64,000 nucleotides of DNA from NCBI GenBank assembly GCA_038373885.1, contig JAWZYV010010319.1, positions 186,001 through 250,000 on the forward strand. The letters are read 5' to 3'. This stretch comes from Cheiracanthium punctorium. Lineage: Eukaryota; Arthropoda; Arachnida; Araneae; Cheiracanthiidae. How positions within the stretch are numbered: position 1 is the first letter of the stretch; each line of letters begins with the position of its first letter. A program made the translations under genes and the position numbers. Positions 12,233-23,465 of this stretch are shown one piece after another. The notes below the pieces were generated by a model, which was not told where the DNA came from, made no database searches, and worked only from the letters and a program-made list of their open reading frames with translations.

Positions 12233-12566
12233 AATGAAAATATCAAAAAAGTCCGAGCAATAGTTCGGTAGTTTAAGAGATTGTTTGTGTAAAAAGGCAA
12301 TTTTTTTGGTAAAACATTAAATAAATAAAAAGCTAAAAGGAATAATCAGAGGAAAGTACACACCTATCTGTAATTCAAATATGATAACTGTGCATGCTGC
12401 CGCTCGTCTGCTAAACGAAATACATATAGGAACACATACGCATAGAGAAAGAATAACGATATTATTATAAGGAAAGAAAAAAATATTATTGGTGCTTAAT
12501 GGGTTAAAAATTAATTTATAACACTACAATATAATTTAATTTGTAATAATATGTATTATTTTTCAG

Positions 12567-12665
12567 ATTTCCTATAATGTAACATTTCTGGGGGATAAAG
12601 TAACCCGTGCCTGGGTGGCATCGTCTTTTGTCCGTTCATTTGTGCATAATCCACATCAGCATACA
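12567..12665 (+). CDS. PWWP-domain gene, exon b (C-terminal half of PWWP)
   Basis: TTTTTCAG acceptor and ACA/gtacgt donor; phase 0 at both ends, 33 codons. The product starts ISYNVTFLGDKVTRAWV. In PWWP domains this is the third beta strand (Y-x-V-x-F), a turn, then R-A-W-V; the aromatics help form the methyl-lysine cage. It continues directly from exon a across an 11.5-kb intron. The rest (FVRSFVHNPHQH) matches where the first helix after the barrel should start. 'V-T-F-x-G-x-x-V-x-R-A-W' is closest, as I recall it, to ZCWPW1/ZCWPW2. Confidence 0.88.
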
Positions 12666-12925
12666 GTACGTATTTTTTGAAATTCTATTCAAATTTTAAT
12701 ATAATATTAAAAATAATTGTCTTTAAGCAAAATATGCTATAAGAACTGCCCAAATAAAAGTGTACAAGTTGAATAAAAGAAATACCTTTATTGGAAAAAA
12801 AATCTCCATGGGCGTTGCATTACAGGTCCCATTGTTTGTAATGCAAGAATGGTCCAGTAGAGAAAAGATAGTCCGTAACTTTTCTATGATCATGGCTATA
12901 ATACACTGTGTACAATTTGTCATAA

Positions 12926-13085
12926 AAATATATTTATCCGTAAATAGACTTTTAAGGCATTTCTTAGGCTCGTGGCCTTCCGTCCGTTGCTGATTGAGCC
13001 TGCCACGCTAATCTGCGTGGGAACAATTACAAATTAATCGGCGCTCGAGGCGCCCTCTGCAGGAGGAAAAGAAATCTGTTACACT
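12926..13085. repeat. Dispersed repeat, short copy (long copy at 23466-24186)
   Basis: It shares 'atatttatccgtaaatagacttttaa', 'atttcttaggctcgtggcc', 'gtgggaacaatt' and 'atcggcgctcg..ctgcaggagg..gaaatctgttacag' with the second copy. That copy contains about 530 extra bases between 'gggaacaatt' and 'atcggcgctcg'. The family is unknown. Confidence 0.65.
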
Positions 13086-13924
13086 CTCCGGCTGAACTGG
13101 TAAGAGTTTACTTACTAAAATTTCAAAATCGAATATTACATCATGAAAATTATAAAAATAACGTATAATAAACAAAATATATTGCTAGTTTAACCATATA
13201 AATAACACGATCCTAAAAATTCGGATAATAACCCTCAACTAAATATTACACGTTTCAAAAGGCAAGTTCATGGCAAGTTTTAACAGTGCGTATCCGTCTT
13301 TCCCAGAACCCTCCCCACCAAGGACTCCTTTCCAGACTTCGTGTAATCGTAATCGACTGTAATCGATTACATTTTCTCGTGTAATCGTAATATAATCGTA
13401 ATCTGGCAATTAAATTTTTCATGTAATCGTAATCTAGTCATAATCTAGAATTTTATTTTTTCGCGTAATCGTAGTCTAATCGTAATCTAGAAATTTCATT
13501 TGCCAGATAGTCGTAATCGAAGAGACTGTAATCGTAGTCGCTTTGATTACGAGAGGATTACAAAACGATTACAGTTGTCCAGTTTTAGTTTTTGTTCTGC
13601 TTGCTGGGAAAATTTTCACGGGGAGGCACAGGCATGCCCTGAAGACAGGAAGTTCCCCTGAAGCTCCGACATTTGGAGGAAGACAGGAGCTCACTCGTAT
13701 TATTTTTTTTTCCCCGGGAAAATATTTAGATGACCATTCTTTTTTGTTGTTGTTGTTGTCTGTCGTCTTCTGTTCATCCAAGTCTGGACTGGTGAGAGAC
13801 AAGAATGGACTTCCCAGAAGAAAGTGAGGGTTGCGCGGGAGGGAATAGCTAAAACTATTTCTTGTGGTGTCAGATCTTTCCTTCATTTCTTCATTTTGAT
13901 TTGCGGTCGTGAAAAAGAACATAA

Positions 13925-14083
13925 ATGGCACCTACACAGGAAAAAGTGCAGCATGTTTTTTCAGTTTTAGAAAAGTATAAAAATAAAAATGGAAAAGGAT
14001 GTGCATTTAAGAACTATGAATGTGTTGTTTGGATTAGTGGACAACAGATAAACTTTGGTTCCTTCTGTTGTTTGGATAAGCAG
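13925..14083 (+). CDS. Exon-like ORF inside the hAT element, unknown product
   Basis: An ATG at 13925 opens 53 codons running to CAG/gtagga, a good donor. The product is small, Lys- and Cys-containing (MAPTQEKVQHVFSVLEKYKN, then two cysteines either side of an aromatic stretch). It sits about 590 bp from the element's left end, where the first exon of a spliced hAT transposase is expected. It lacks the full Cys-Cys-His-His spacing of a BED finger, so that assignment would be a guess. No second exon was found. Confidence 0.4.
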
Positions 14084-15026
14084 GTAGGAGCGCATATATT
14101 TCCGTTAAAAATTAGTATATCTCTGTGCTATTAATAAGAATGTAATTGCATAAGAATGTAATAATTTTATAAAGACCTTTAGAAATATCAATATTTTTTA
14201 ATGATCGATAAATTTCTGGATAAATGGGTAAAGAGTAGGGAACATAGACAATGATCTACAAAACCCCTTTTCCCCCCTTTAATAGAATTAACATTTTTTT
14301 TTCCTTCAATAGAATTTTATGGTGAATAAAAATGCGTAAAAATACATAATGAAGTATTAAAAATCAATTTTGTCTTATTTTCGACTTGATTGGCTGCCTT
14401 GACTTAGTTCTAAAAGTTTAACGGATAAATAATTTATTTTCATTTATGCCAGTGTTAGTGATTAGTCACAGAAAACAGTTCATTTTTTTAAAATATGTTT
14501 CACAAAGTATTCATACTTCTTTTTTTTTCACTGATGAGTGTGAAAATTATTTAAAATATTTTGTTTCTATCTAATTTGTACTGTACACATATTATATTAA
14601 AACATAGTACGTCTTTCGAACTTGAATTGTTGGCATTTATTTATTATCAATTTGGAATTAAACTGGGGACTAATTATATATAACTTTCCTATTGTGTGTA
14701 TTATAAGCTTTTATAATTCCTCCGAGAATTCGCATTAACCAACATAGGCGTAGGACAGGGTTCCGCTTGCCGTCTACTTTGTTTAAAATACCATCGATTC
14801 AAAAGTCTTTTCCTCCTGCAAAACCTATAAAAATTTCACTATTTCCACTCTTGAATATATTATATACACACATCCCTCTCCCCCCCCCCTCTCATCCGCA
14901 AATCTTTGACATCTCTACGTCTATATTAACCTATTTTCTATCTCTTATTAAAATGTTAGCTCCTTTATACCACATTCAAAAGTTTAAAAAAACTTTTGGC
15001 ACTGTACTATTTTCATTAAATTTCAA

Positions 15027-15052
15027 ATGTATGTATGTATGTATGTATGTGT
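15027..15052. repeat. (ATGT)n microsatellite
   Basis: About six copies of ATGT followed by GTGT. It lies within the 3.17-kb hAT element. Confidence 0.9.
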
Positions 15053-16650
15053 ATATTAAATATTCAATATGTAAAAGGAATTCTTGACCAGAGACAAAAA
15101 TGTGTGTCTGTTCTTTAGCATATATAACAGCTAATTGCTTAGAAAATGAGCATCTTTGGACGGTTAATTATTTATAAAATAGTTTTACAGTAAATTCGTG
15201 CCTTTTTTATTGTAATTGGCATTACGTTGGGTTTTACCATTCACACCACAAATATCACTGTCCAGTTTTGTTTATAACGTCGTACCAGCACCAATACACT
15301 ATATATGACCCACCACACTTTTAAGATGTATGTTTAGAGATATCTTTAGACATCTCCATTCTGCTATTCTTAAGTAATTCTTATTAGTAGTATTCTTAAG
15401 TCTTTCTGTAATTCTTAAATTATCCTCAATAGATAGTATGCATGTAGTTTTGAGTTAGTAGTTAGTTTTGAATTTTTAAAACGGCGTGTGTATTCTAGAA
15501 ATTAAAAGTTTGTTTGTTCGGCAGGCCCAGTTTTAGATATTTAATGCCCATATACGTGTTATGAAAGTATAAGAAAAGAAGTTAAACTGTGCGTGAAGTT
15601 TTCTGTAAAATAATAACTGCAATATACGTTCAGCCTCATCTATTCAGATTCAGGCTAACGGTTATTGTAGAGAAAACAATGCATTTGTCGAGAGCCCCTG
15701 TTTTTAGCATTTTACTCAATGCATTAAAAAATCTTAAACTTTGGTTTAATATGTTCGCGCACATCGTTGCAAGATCGTAATGACAGAGGTTCCTCCTTCA
15801 CGGCTGAATAGGAACCACGGCTTACTTTTCATGCGTCTGCCAGTACCTCTTTCGAAACCAGAAAACCAGGACATATGCAAGGAAGCAACGCCGAGCATAG
15901 AAGGGATCAAATATCAATTTTTGTATACTAATTTTTGCTTGATTAGATTAAACCTGGGTTCATTTCAAAGATGTGTTAAACCACCAAGCCTGTCCCCCCC
16001 TCCCACCCCACACGCACACTGCAAATGACATATGTTTAAGTTAAAATCGGAAAAGGCCATGTTCAAATAGAGGTTCGTATGCATTAAAAAACTTTTCAGA
16101 AGTGGGCCTAGGAAATCAACCAGGTTCGTCTAATAGTATAGAAGTTCTTGCTGTATGGCATTCTTGTAATTTAGCTCCCTGAACAGATGGACCCATTATT
16201 CTGTTCTTGAATTAAAATTGTAAAATTTAGACATTATAATTTCAACGCCAGAAGGGTAAAAAGAAAAGTTTTGTAATCGTAATATAATCGTAATCGGACT
16301 CAAATGTAATCATAATCTAAAGTTTTAATAGATTACATAGTCGTACTATAATCGTAATCGGAAATTGGGTTTTATATGATAATCGTAATCTAACCATAAT
16401 CGGGAATTATACTTTCTCCGGTAATCGTAATCCTGGTCTAAAAGTGAAAATTAATCGTAATCGTAATCGATTACACGTCTGTGTAATCGGCACGAAGTCT
16501 GCTCCTTTCAACGATGAACTTCCTTTGAATGCCCTTTGAAGCAAACATGGTTTTTACATCACCGCCAATACACTGCAGGCGTCCCTGTAAAGATTAAAAA
16601 GTTATTATTATTCAAAATGCAATCCAGATTGAAAATTCTGGAACTTTTAT

Positions 16651-17294
16651 TTATACGTCTCGAAAAGAAGCCGGTTTATTTAGCTTCCATAACGGTGCTG
16701 TTGAACAGCCTTGATCCAAGAGTAGGGGACTTCCTAGAGTTCTGAAGCGGAGACTAGCTGCATAATTTTTGAGGGCCCCTTTTGGCGTTGTAGACAAATC
16801 TCTTTGCCCAAGCTGTAACTCGTAACAGTTTATAGAGATTACTGTTTTCGATGTTGAAGCACTTAAGAACTGGGTTGTCAGCACTGTTGATAACAGCAGA
16901 GTTCACTAATACTGCATGTCGTTCTTTAGCAATCACCTGGTCTTGATTCTTTGAATTGTCGTACACGTTTGAGCAGGCCACAAGTGAGTTGGTTGAGAAC
17001 CAATCAGGGCCCAACCCCCACAAGGTACTGGAAACGATCTTTTTCGCTGATTCTCCTCTAGTGGTAAGGTCAGCAGGATTTTCCTGAGCTACTACAATGA
17101 TTCCATCACTCCGGACGAGAGAAGAACAGCACCTGAGCCACTCTGTTGGACACAAAAGGTTTCCACAGTTTTAGTGGACCTTTCAACCAGTGGAGGACAA
17201 TTGTCGAGTCACTCCAAAAATATATTTGCTGGGTAAAAGTGGGGAAAATGTTCTGAGCATATTTTCCTAAACGAGCACCGACAAATGCAGCCAT
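16651..17294 (-). pseudogene. BEL/Pao RNase H and following region, frameshifted
   Basis: The fragment from 17294 reads MAAFVGARLGKYA then YFWSDSTIVLHWL, the RNase H active-site block (Asp in the S-D-S strand) of Pao elements. It changes frame near 17106-17155 and continues with a VAQENPADLTTRG block, where the conserved ENPADLxTRG precedes integrase. LLRVTAWAKRF, typical of the linker before the integrase zinc site, follows further on. Another frame change follows before about 16750. It cannot make a working enzyme. Confidence 0.75.
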
Positions 17295-17338
17295 TAATTC
17301 TAGCCGTGGTAGTGTCTAAAGTTTTCAGTGGAGCGACC

Positions 17339-17845
17339 TTACTTTTCGCGATTACTAGCTAGTTTTAATTTTTCCTTCGCTCGTAAGTATTGTAAATACA
17401 CCACTGAGCCGTACGCCCTGGTACTGGCTTCCGTAAATGCGTGAAGAGAAACTTCTCTCACATCGGTAACTGAAAAAAGTTTACGGTTAATAGTACTTAA
17501 ACTGTCCATATCAGGAATTTCTTTGCCCCAATTTTTCCATATTTTTTTCAAGTTCTCTGGTAGGTTTTCATCCCATTTAAATCCCGTTAGAAATATTTCT
17601 TGCATAAGTATTTTTACTCTTATCACGAACAGACTAATTAATCCGCAAGGATCAAATATTATCGAAATTTCTCTCAGTGCATGTCTCTTGGTGATTCCAG
17701 ATTCCATGGAATCCCTAATATCTCTTAAATCTAACGTGATCTTATCTTCCATTGAATTCCACTTTAATCCCAAAAATCCTGTCCCTTGTCCAAAATCTGT
17801 GTTTTCCTCGTATCCATTTTTGCGCCAAAGTTCATTTAATTCCAT
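17339..17845 (-). pseudogene. BEL/Pao Peptidase_A17-type (Pao) domain fragment
   Basis: 168 codons are open. GFLGLKWNSMEDKI is the segment just after the reverse transcriptase. KRHALREISIIFDPCGLISL matches the R-x-x-L-S-x-I-A-x-x-F-D-P-L-G-L-L-S block that defines this domain in BEL/Pao polyproteins. It is followed by KILMQEIFLTGFKWDENLP. The open frame begins at a chance ATG inside the element; RT-like sequence continues upstream in a shifted frame (17845-17930). Confidence 0.85.
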
Positions 17846-18087
17846 GCAGTTAGTTTTTAATTTTCTTAAATTAAACCTGCAGCCCCCACAATGTTTCTAC
17901 TGCTGAAGAGATTAAGTGATAAGCTTTTCCTGGGCGGTTTTGGACCCACAATGCAGATCATGCATTTAAAGTGAGCTTAACATTTCGTAACAATTTGGAT
18001 AGTTAAGTTTAAATTTCTTTATATGAAATTTCAAAACGCAAGCCAGTGCAAACGGCGAAGACGTCAACCCGAATAGCCGACGGTTTA

Positions 18088-18256
18088 TAGGGATGGACGC
18101 GAGACGGCATTTTGCGAGACGAGACAGAGATTTGGAGCTTTTTTGCGAGACGAGACAAGCATTTTTAACATTATGATATAGGGATTTTTGCGAGACGAGA
18201 CAAAGCTTTTCGGCTGTTTTGCGAGACGCCTATTTTTCGTCTCGCGTCCATCCCTA
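18088..18256. mobile_element. hAT-type MITE, 169 bp, in the BEL/Pao relic
   Basis: The ends are TAGGGATGGACGCGAGACG and its perfect complement. ACGGTTTA flanks both sides (18080-18087 and 18257-18264). Inside, 'gcgagacgagaca' is repeated about three times as sub-terminal direct repeats. The 8-bp duplication and the TAGGGATG start group it with the other hAT-like elements of this window. Confidence 0.93.
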
Positions 18257-18466
18257 ACGGTTTAATTGAAGCGTTTCTGTTAAATCAGATTTTTCGTCTG
18301 AATGCCACAAAAATTTCAAAACTTTTTTGTCCTCCTTCGCGATTCCTATCGTAAGGAAGGGCCTTTCAAAGTGTCCACGAAGCGCAACTTTAATTTTCCA
18401 GAAATTTAAGAATTATATCCAATAAATTTGGATAAAGATTAACTCCCGATTCAAGTGAATCATACT

Positions 18467-18751
18467 TTATATTTTCATTCTCCTTACTACTACAGTCGTA
18501 CACAAGCGAACGCGTGTTGTCTCTTTATCATCTCTAATAACAGCTCTGTGAGGCATATAATAGCCTGAATTTATATCCTCATCGACACATTTTCCCACAA
18601 TATTGCTTTCCAATTGATCCGAAACAATCTGTTTACATTGGTCAGAAGTTTCTGGAAGTTTATTTAATTTATTTCTTAACGAGTTAAAACGCCTTCTTGC
18701 TATCTCATAATTAGAGTCTATATCTAAGGGGGTCCGATGTTGTTTTTCCAC
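18467..18751 (-). pseudogene. BEL/Pao reverse transcriptase N-terminal fragment
   Basis: 94 codons. The A-R-R-R-F-x-S-L-R-N-K-L region followed by GYYMPHRAVIRDD is the conserved start of the Pao reverse transcriptase (usual form G-x-x-x-Y-L-P-H-H-x-V). The YVDD catalytic part that should follow (about 17.9-18.4 kb) is not readable and is split by the MITE. Confidence 0.8.
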
Positions 18752-19577
18752 ATTAATTTACAAACATAGCGCTGTCCATTGAATTTTGAAGAATTTTCTT
18801 CGAAATCTCTAATTATCTGTTCGTCGTTTTCAGAAAGATTAATTCTAGTCTCATTCGGAAACTCCTCAATTTCCCAGAAATTATTTAGATCAAATAAAAT
18901 ACAGCATGAGTTCCAAGTTAATAAACAATTATCCTGACCGGCCCCAACACTGTTTTATCTTATTAGTTCGCTTTATTAGCCAGCCAAAGCCCGAATTTAT
19001 TAACCACATGTGTTCTCATCACGTTTAACTCTCTCGTTATAAACAATCGGCCAGAATTCCCCACTTCCAGCTAATAAATCAGCAAAATTGTTTTCAAATA
19101 TGTCTGCTAAGTTGTTGGCACTGCGCTATATTTCTTCCACAATCACGGAATCTGGAGAGGTCAAGGCCAAATGAGAAATGCACTCTACCTACAACTGACG
19201 CCTTGATCGAGAGGGGGATTTATACTTCTTGAATCTGTCATCAATTTCCACCCAAATGACAGGGTAATGTTTTCTACAAGCTGTCATTTGACCTATAGAA
19301 TATATTGCAAGCTCTTCATAACGTACGGGCTTCAGATTCAACTGGTTAACTAATATTGCACTAATAAAACTTCAGTGAGTCCCATTATCTAAAATCGCTT
19401 TAGTAATGACTGTTTTTCCTTTCGAGCAAGCAAATATAGAACAAGTTTGCAAAAAGAGCTTATTTTTACAATAGATATTGTGTGATACAGAGATATTTTC
19501 CTCATTTATTTTAGAGGCTACCTTATCCATATTATTTTGTTTTTCAGATTGCTTTTCAGTATTTCTAATTATCGAAT

Positions 19578-19769
19578 TTACAGGATTGCACTTTTCCTAC
19601 AAACTGACACATGATGATACCTGGTGGAACATATTTTGCAAATAATACCTGAGACACAAGATCTGCTGACGTGTTTCCTTTCCAAACAGAACCAGCACCT
19701 GCCGTCTGATTTAAGTTTACTTATTTTTTGTTCGAGATCTAATTTTTTGCAATTTACAGCAATACGCAA
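19578..19769 (-). pseudogene. BEL/Pao gag zinc-knuckle fragment
   Basis: Two CCHC knuckles in tandem, CWFCLERKHVSRSC and CKICSTRYHHVSVC, each with C-x2-C-x4-H-x4-C spacing. This follows the basic K-L-K-x-D-G-R-C lead-in of BEL/Pao gag proteins. Knuckles bind the RNA genome in the particle. The flanking gag sequence is decayed. Confidence 0.8.
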
Positions 19770-20552
19770 ATATTTTTTACCTGCCTATGTAATGTTGTGG
19801 CGATCGCTACATTTTTAAAACTTGAATATTTTTTTTAGAAGTTTGTCCGAGTCTGCTTTGAAAATTTGAAAAGGGGTTACGTTTAGCTTCATAACTTTTG
19901 TGGGAGCTCATTACAGCTTCGCAATTTTCTCACGATTCAACTTCATTTCTTAAAATTTTCATTATTTCTGAAACCTTACAATTCACGTCCTTATCTCGTT
20001 TTCGGTAGAATTCCAAAACTAAATGTGGAGGGATTCCAGATTTAGTCCAAAGCTAAATCTGGAGGAAATCTTCCTCTCTTTTCTGGAAGGGAAATCTCTA
20101 GGGGAAAAATTTTGGACACGGTAATTTTGATAGTAAGGTGTTTAATAAATGACCATATGATCCCTCTGTAACATTTAACGCTCGCAAGTTTCTTTTGTTT
20201 ACTTCTATTTCATCGTACAGTTTACGTAACCCTTTTAGGTACGAAACATTTCTCTTTGGTTCTTAGTAGTTTTGTCATATAGGAATCTATATAAATGTAA
20301 AATGTCAGTCAGTTAGTTAGTTTGTCTGCGTCTCGCGTAGCTCCCAGACAGGTGATCGTAGACCTACCAAATTTTGTATGGAAATTCTCCAAGACGGGTC
20401 CCGACATACCTCGAAGCCTTTTTTTTTTTTTTCGAAATTCGAATTATTTTAAGAGATATCGATTAAAAATATGTGTCGCAAAGGTTAATTTTTGCTTCTG
20501 CCATTTCGCAATTGTAACCCCCCGCAGTGGAGAAAGTGAGGATTAAGCATAT

Positions 20553-21414
20553 TGTTGCAGAATGCGCTGCTTGTTTCCTGGTTTGTCGTTCTAAAGTCCA
20601 GTTGGTGTAGAAAGTTCTAGTAAAGAGTCCACTTGTCAGGATGGAACACAACTTTATTGCTTTTAGAACTTAGTCGAACAGTCAGCTGTACAAAATTCAC
20701 TGGCACTAACGGGCCAGTAGCTTGTTTATAACAGTCCACTCAGTACCGAAGCTCTCACAAATGCTGTAGTTCTCACACAAAATAAAACACTTCCACAGGC
20801 AAAATTCAGTGGAAATATGCAAGGGATATCGTACACATTCCCTTAAGACACAGCAATGAAGAATTTACACACAGCACTTTAAAAATAAGCGGAAACACCG
20901 ATTCTATATCGTCAATACAAAGCGTAACCTATCAAACTCAATGGACGAGAGCTCAATCCACACTAAACTGCCCGGGGGAGCCCGCTTCCTTGTATACTTT
21001 CCGACGTGCATTCCAGAAAACTCAGGACCTCTCTAACGAGTCCCCGAACAATCGCGTTTTGATTACGTCATAGAAATATAGCTGAATCATTAGCCTATTA
21101 TGTGAATTTAATGCAGTAAAACCAACTTTACAACCTCCATTTAGAAAATCGCGCCAAATGACCAAAATGTCGCCAATTTTGACGACTTTTGGTGAAATAT
21201 TGCCAAATTTGGCGCAAAAATAAGTCCCCAAAATTGAAGTTACCGAAGGCCTAGGACCAATATTTCTCGAGATTTCTAGAAACTGCATACAAATCAAAGG
21301 AGAAACCGAAACCTCCGTATCTCCCGTTCTAGTTGACCGATTTTGATGAGACAGAAAGCAAAATTTAACTATTTGAAACCCCAGAACAGCGGGTTGCCCC
21401 GAAAATTCGTAACA
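20553..21414 (-). mobile_element. Solo LTR, copy 1, 862 bp
   Basis: On the minus strand it begins TGTTACGAATTTTCGG and ends TTCTGCAACA (TG..CA), with AAGCAATAAAGTTGTG as a polyadenylation signal near the 3' part. Two further copies lie at 49.6 and 54.6 kb, sharing 'gtgtacgatatccctt', 'gtgagaaatacag' and 'gtgttccatcctgac'. No internal retrotransposon sequence or second LTR is adjacent. Target duplication not preserved (CATAT vs CTATC). Confidence 0.7.
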
Positions 21415-21518
21415 CTATCTAGGTTGCTATATTTGGCAAGTTTATTAAATGATTCAGACTCTGAAGTAAAAATAAAAGAATAACGATTTTTTTTTTAAAG
21501 ATTATTTGTAAGGTTATT

Positions 21519-22366
21519 ACTTTCCGAACATGTACCATGTAAGGAAAGTATTGTAATCATGAAAAAATTCGACTTCGAGATTTTGGTGTTTTTACACGTT
21601 TTGAGGGCTTCTGAATCCATTTATGCTATTTTTACGAGATGTATGTATGTATGTGTGTGTGTGTGTGTGTGTATGTGTTTGTGTGTATGTGAGTGAACAC
21701 AATAGCTCCTGAACGGAGCATTCGATTGAGCTCAAATTGGATATATATGTCATAAACCACCGTCGCAAGACCGGTATTGATTTTGGTGTGTATAGGACTT
21801 ATAGTTTTTCTACAGGGCTACGACAAAGATTTCTTTTACATTATGGCCTATGGGGGGAATTTCTTGAAAGTGCGCTAGCGTTTAAACGGTGGATTCGATT
21901 GAGCTCAAATTGGGTATACATGTTATAAACCACCGTTGCAAGACCGGTATTGATTTTGGTGTGTATAGGACTTATAGTTTTTCTACAGGGCTACGACAAA
22001 GATTTCTTTTACATTATGGCCTATGGGGGGAATTTCTTGAAAGTGCGCTAGCGTTTAAACGATACATTCGATTGAGCTCAAATTCGGTATACATGTTATA
22101 AACCACCATCCTAAGACCGGTATTGATTTTCGTGTGTATAGGACTTATAGTTCTCCTAAAGGGCTACGACAAAGCTTTCTTTTATGTTATGGCATAATGG
22201 CATATGGGGAGAAATTTTTGAAAGTGCGCAAGCGTTTAAACGGTGCATTCTATTGAGTTTCAATTTGGTATATATGTTTGAATTATTCATCGATTAAAAT
22301 TTATTTAAGTGCTTGGTAATGATCTTAATCGTAAGTGTTCGGAAAGTCGAGTGGAGTCACTCCAGA
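21519..22366. mobile_element. 848-bp insertion with 173-bp tandem repeats
   Basis: The boundaries come from comparison with copy A at 1360-1720, which lacks it. The ends are related: ACTTTCCGAACATGTAC left, GTGTTCGGAAAGT near the right. The core holds three tandem units of about 173 bp (landmark CGATTGAGCTCAAATT at 21724, 21897, 22069; a decayed fourth near 22250). ORFs of 63 and 70 codons here are products of the repeat, not genes. The class is unknown. Confidence 0.7.
21636..21695. repeat. (GT)n / (ATGT)n microsatellite
   Basis: ATGTATGTATGTGTG followed by an extended GT run, inside the 848-bp insertion. Confidence 0.9.
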
Positions 22367-22687
22367 TTTTTTTTAAATTAAAATATCGTGTGCATGTGAA
22401 ATCAGAACAGGAATGAAATGTATTATTCTCAAAAGAAAAATAGGATTTGGAAATTTTTCGAGACTAAAATGTGCAACTTTTTAATTTTGCGAAAAATAAA
22501 ATGGTTGATAAGCGATTTTGAGGAAAGGATTCTAGCGCTTGGCGCATTTCATCGTCTGCTACTTGGATTATGAATACACCTGAATGAGTTTTTGAAACTT
22601 TCATTCAGTTCGAATTGTGTATATAGGTCGAAAATGACTTGTACCTTTCTGTAGGTTTTTATCTTTTAAACATCTTATTTTTGTAAC

Positions 22688-22817
22688 TACGGGCGGACCG
22701 ACACGGTAAGCATCGCATCTAGACGTCATTTCGAACTCAAAAAAACTAAGGAGAGCATAAAAGGAGACGTCTGTTTTACATTAGCAGACAGCGCCGCGTA
22801 ACCTTGGGCAGCTCCTG
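22688..22817 (-). mobile_element. Small hAT-like element (130 bp), second copy at 29671
   Basis: On the minus strand it starts CAGGAGCTGCCCAAGG; the 29.7-kb copy starts CAGGGGCGGCCCTAGG. TTGTAAC flanks both sides (22681-22687, 22818-22824). Both copies sit at the same point of the same Helitron family, so they derive from one insertion that was later copied with its host. Confidence 0.65.
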
Positions 22818-23228
22818 TTGTAACTATCTGAATTTTAAATTCCATTCAGAATCTGAGCGATTTCAATGCCAAGGAAGGCAGTGAAAAACAGGATTCTCTC
22901 CGAACAAGATCTATTAAGATGGCGAACCAAATGGTCGCCGAAGGCGGCTAGTTTATGATAAAATCAATACGTCCATAACGTTGTTTTAAGGGTTCAAGGC
23001 ATGAATCATAATTTTTCTCATTTAATTCAAATTCAGCTGCAACGTTATGAGCAGGGGAAAAAAGATGGACTTTAAGTATTGAAATTTTTCAGTTTAAGTG
23101 AGAGAATCATTTTCGCCTATCGCACAGATCAAGCAGTTAAGGAATTCAGTGAAATTGGAATCACTTGAAAAACGCGGAGGCTTTGGAAGCTTAGGGCAGT
23201 AAAAGTGCTTTCTGAAACATTGGATGTT

Positions 23229-23459
23229 TTATGTCTTATGAGGGTTCTTTATCTTTTTCCATTCCCTCAATTTAATTTTAGCAGCAACGATTTTGTTTTC
23301 ATATTCTTCCGATGCCTTAATTTCCGTTTTGAACTTTTCTAGGTCCGTAATTAGGTTGTCAACTTCTGAATAAAATTTTTTTAAAGCTTTTTCCTTAGTT
23401 TCTTGCAATTTCAGTATTTCGAGCAAGGATTCATAAGTTTCATTTTGTTTGTCAGCTGC
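23229..23459 (-). pseudogene. Retrotransposon gag N-terminal fragment
   Basis: The frame is open for about 75 codons on the minus strand and predicted to be a charged coiled coil (K-A-L-K-K-F-Y-S-E-V-D-N-L, then S-E-E-Y-E-N-K-I-V-A-A). N-terminal regions of BEL/Pao-type gag proteins have this E-E/S-E-E-Y-x-x-K-I pattern. It is cut off on the right by the repeat at 23466. Identification is by resemblance only. Confidence 0.4.
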
Positions 23460-23465
23460 CTGGAG

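Larger units (their letters stand above)
1106..12566. other. Intron a-b, 11.5 kb, mostly transposons
   Basis: Named elements below occupy most of this intron. Stretches where I see nothing certain: 1106-1359, 1721-1810, 3237-3539, 6583-6693, 6792-7335, 11159-11517 and 12233-12566. They are AT-rich with no open frame resembling a known protein. Confidence 0.7.
13333..16501 (+). mobile_element. hAT element, 3.17 kb, with TAATCG-rich ends
   Basis: The termini read CAGACTTCGTG(..) and its complement, flanked by identical CTCCTTTC at 13325-13332 and 16502-16509. About 230 bp inside each end are packed with GTAATCGTAATCG-type motifs (left at 13345-13570, right at 16275-16490), like transposase-binding sub-terminal repeats. 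The interior carries one well-formed exon-like ORF but no recognisable catalytic or hATC domain, so this is probably an internally decayed copy of an autonomous element. Confidence 0.85.
16640..20050 (-). mobile_element. Decayed BEL/Pao LTR retrotransposon
   Basis: Four minus-strand fragments keep the gag-pol order of BEL/Pao elements: zinc knuckles (19.7 kb), reverse transcriptase (18.6 kb), the Pao A17/RNase-H-type region (17.6 kb), then RNase H and the post-RNase-H block (17.2-16.75 kb). Several frames are used, with long gaps and a MITE insertion. No LTR pair was identified. The downstream integrase is mostly lost, and the left side stops close to the hAT target site at 16509. Confidence 0.8.
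20286..22951 (+). mobile_element. Helitron carrying an LTR, a tandem-repeat element and a hAT
   Basis: The start A|TCTATATAAATGTAAAATG with a GTCAGTCAGTTAGTTAG leader is Helitron-like. The end GGTCGCCGAAGGCGGCTAG|T at 22951 matches the Helitron end at 29538 (opposite strand) over more than 100 bp. Pairing this 5' end with this 3' end is inference, because three insertions separate them. Confidence 0.5.

Noticed and set aside
13569..13931. 120-codon minus-strand frame inside the hAT element
   Set aside because: No family resemblance; it overlaps a better-supported plus-strand start and spans simple TTG/AAC repeats.
21737..22101. Two similar frames of 63 and 70 codons
   Set aside because: They arise from the 173-bp tandem units; the unit length is not a multiple of three, so the similarity is copied DNA in shifted frames.
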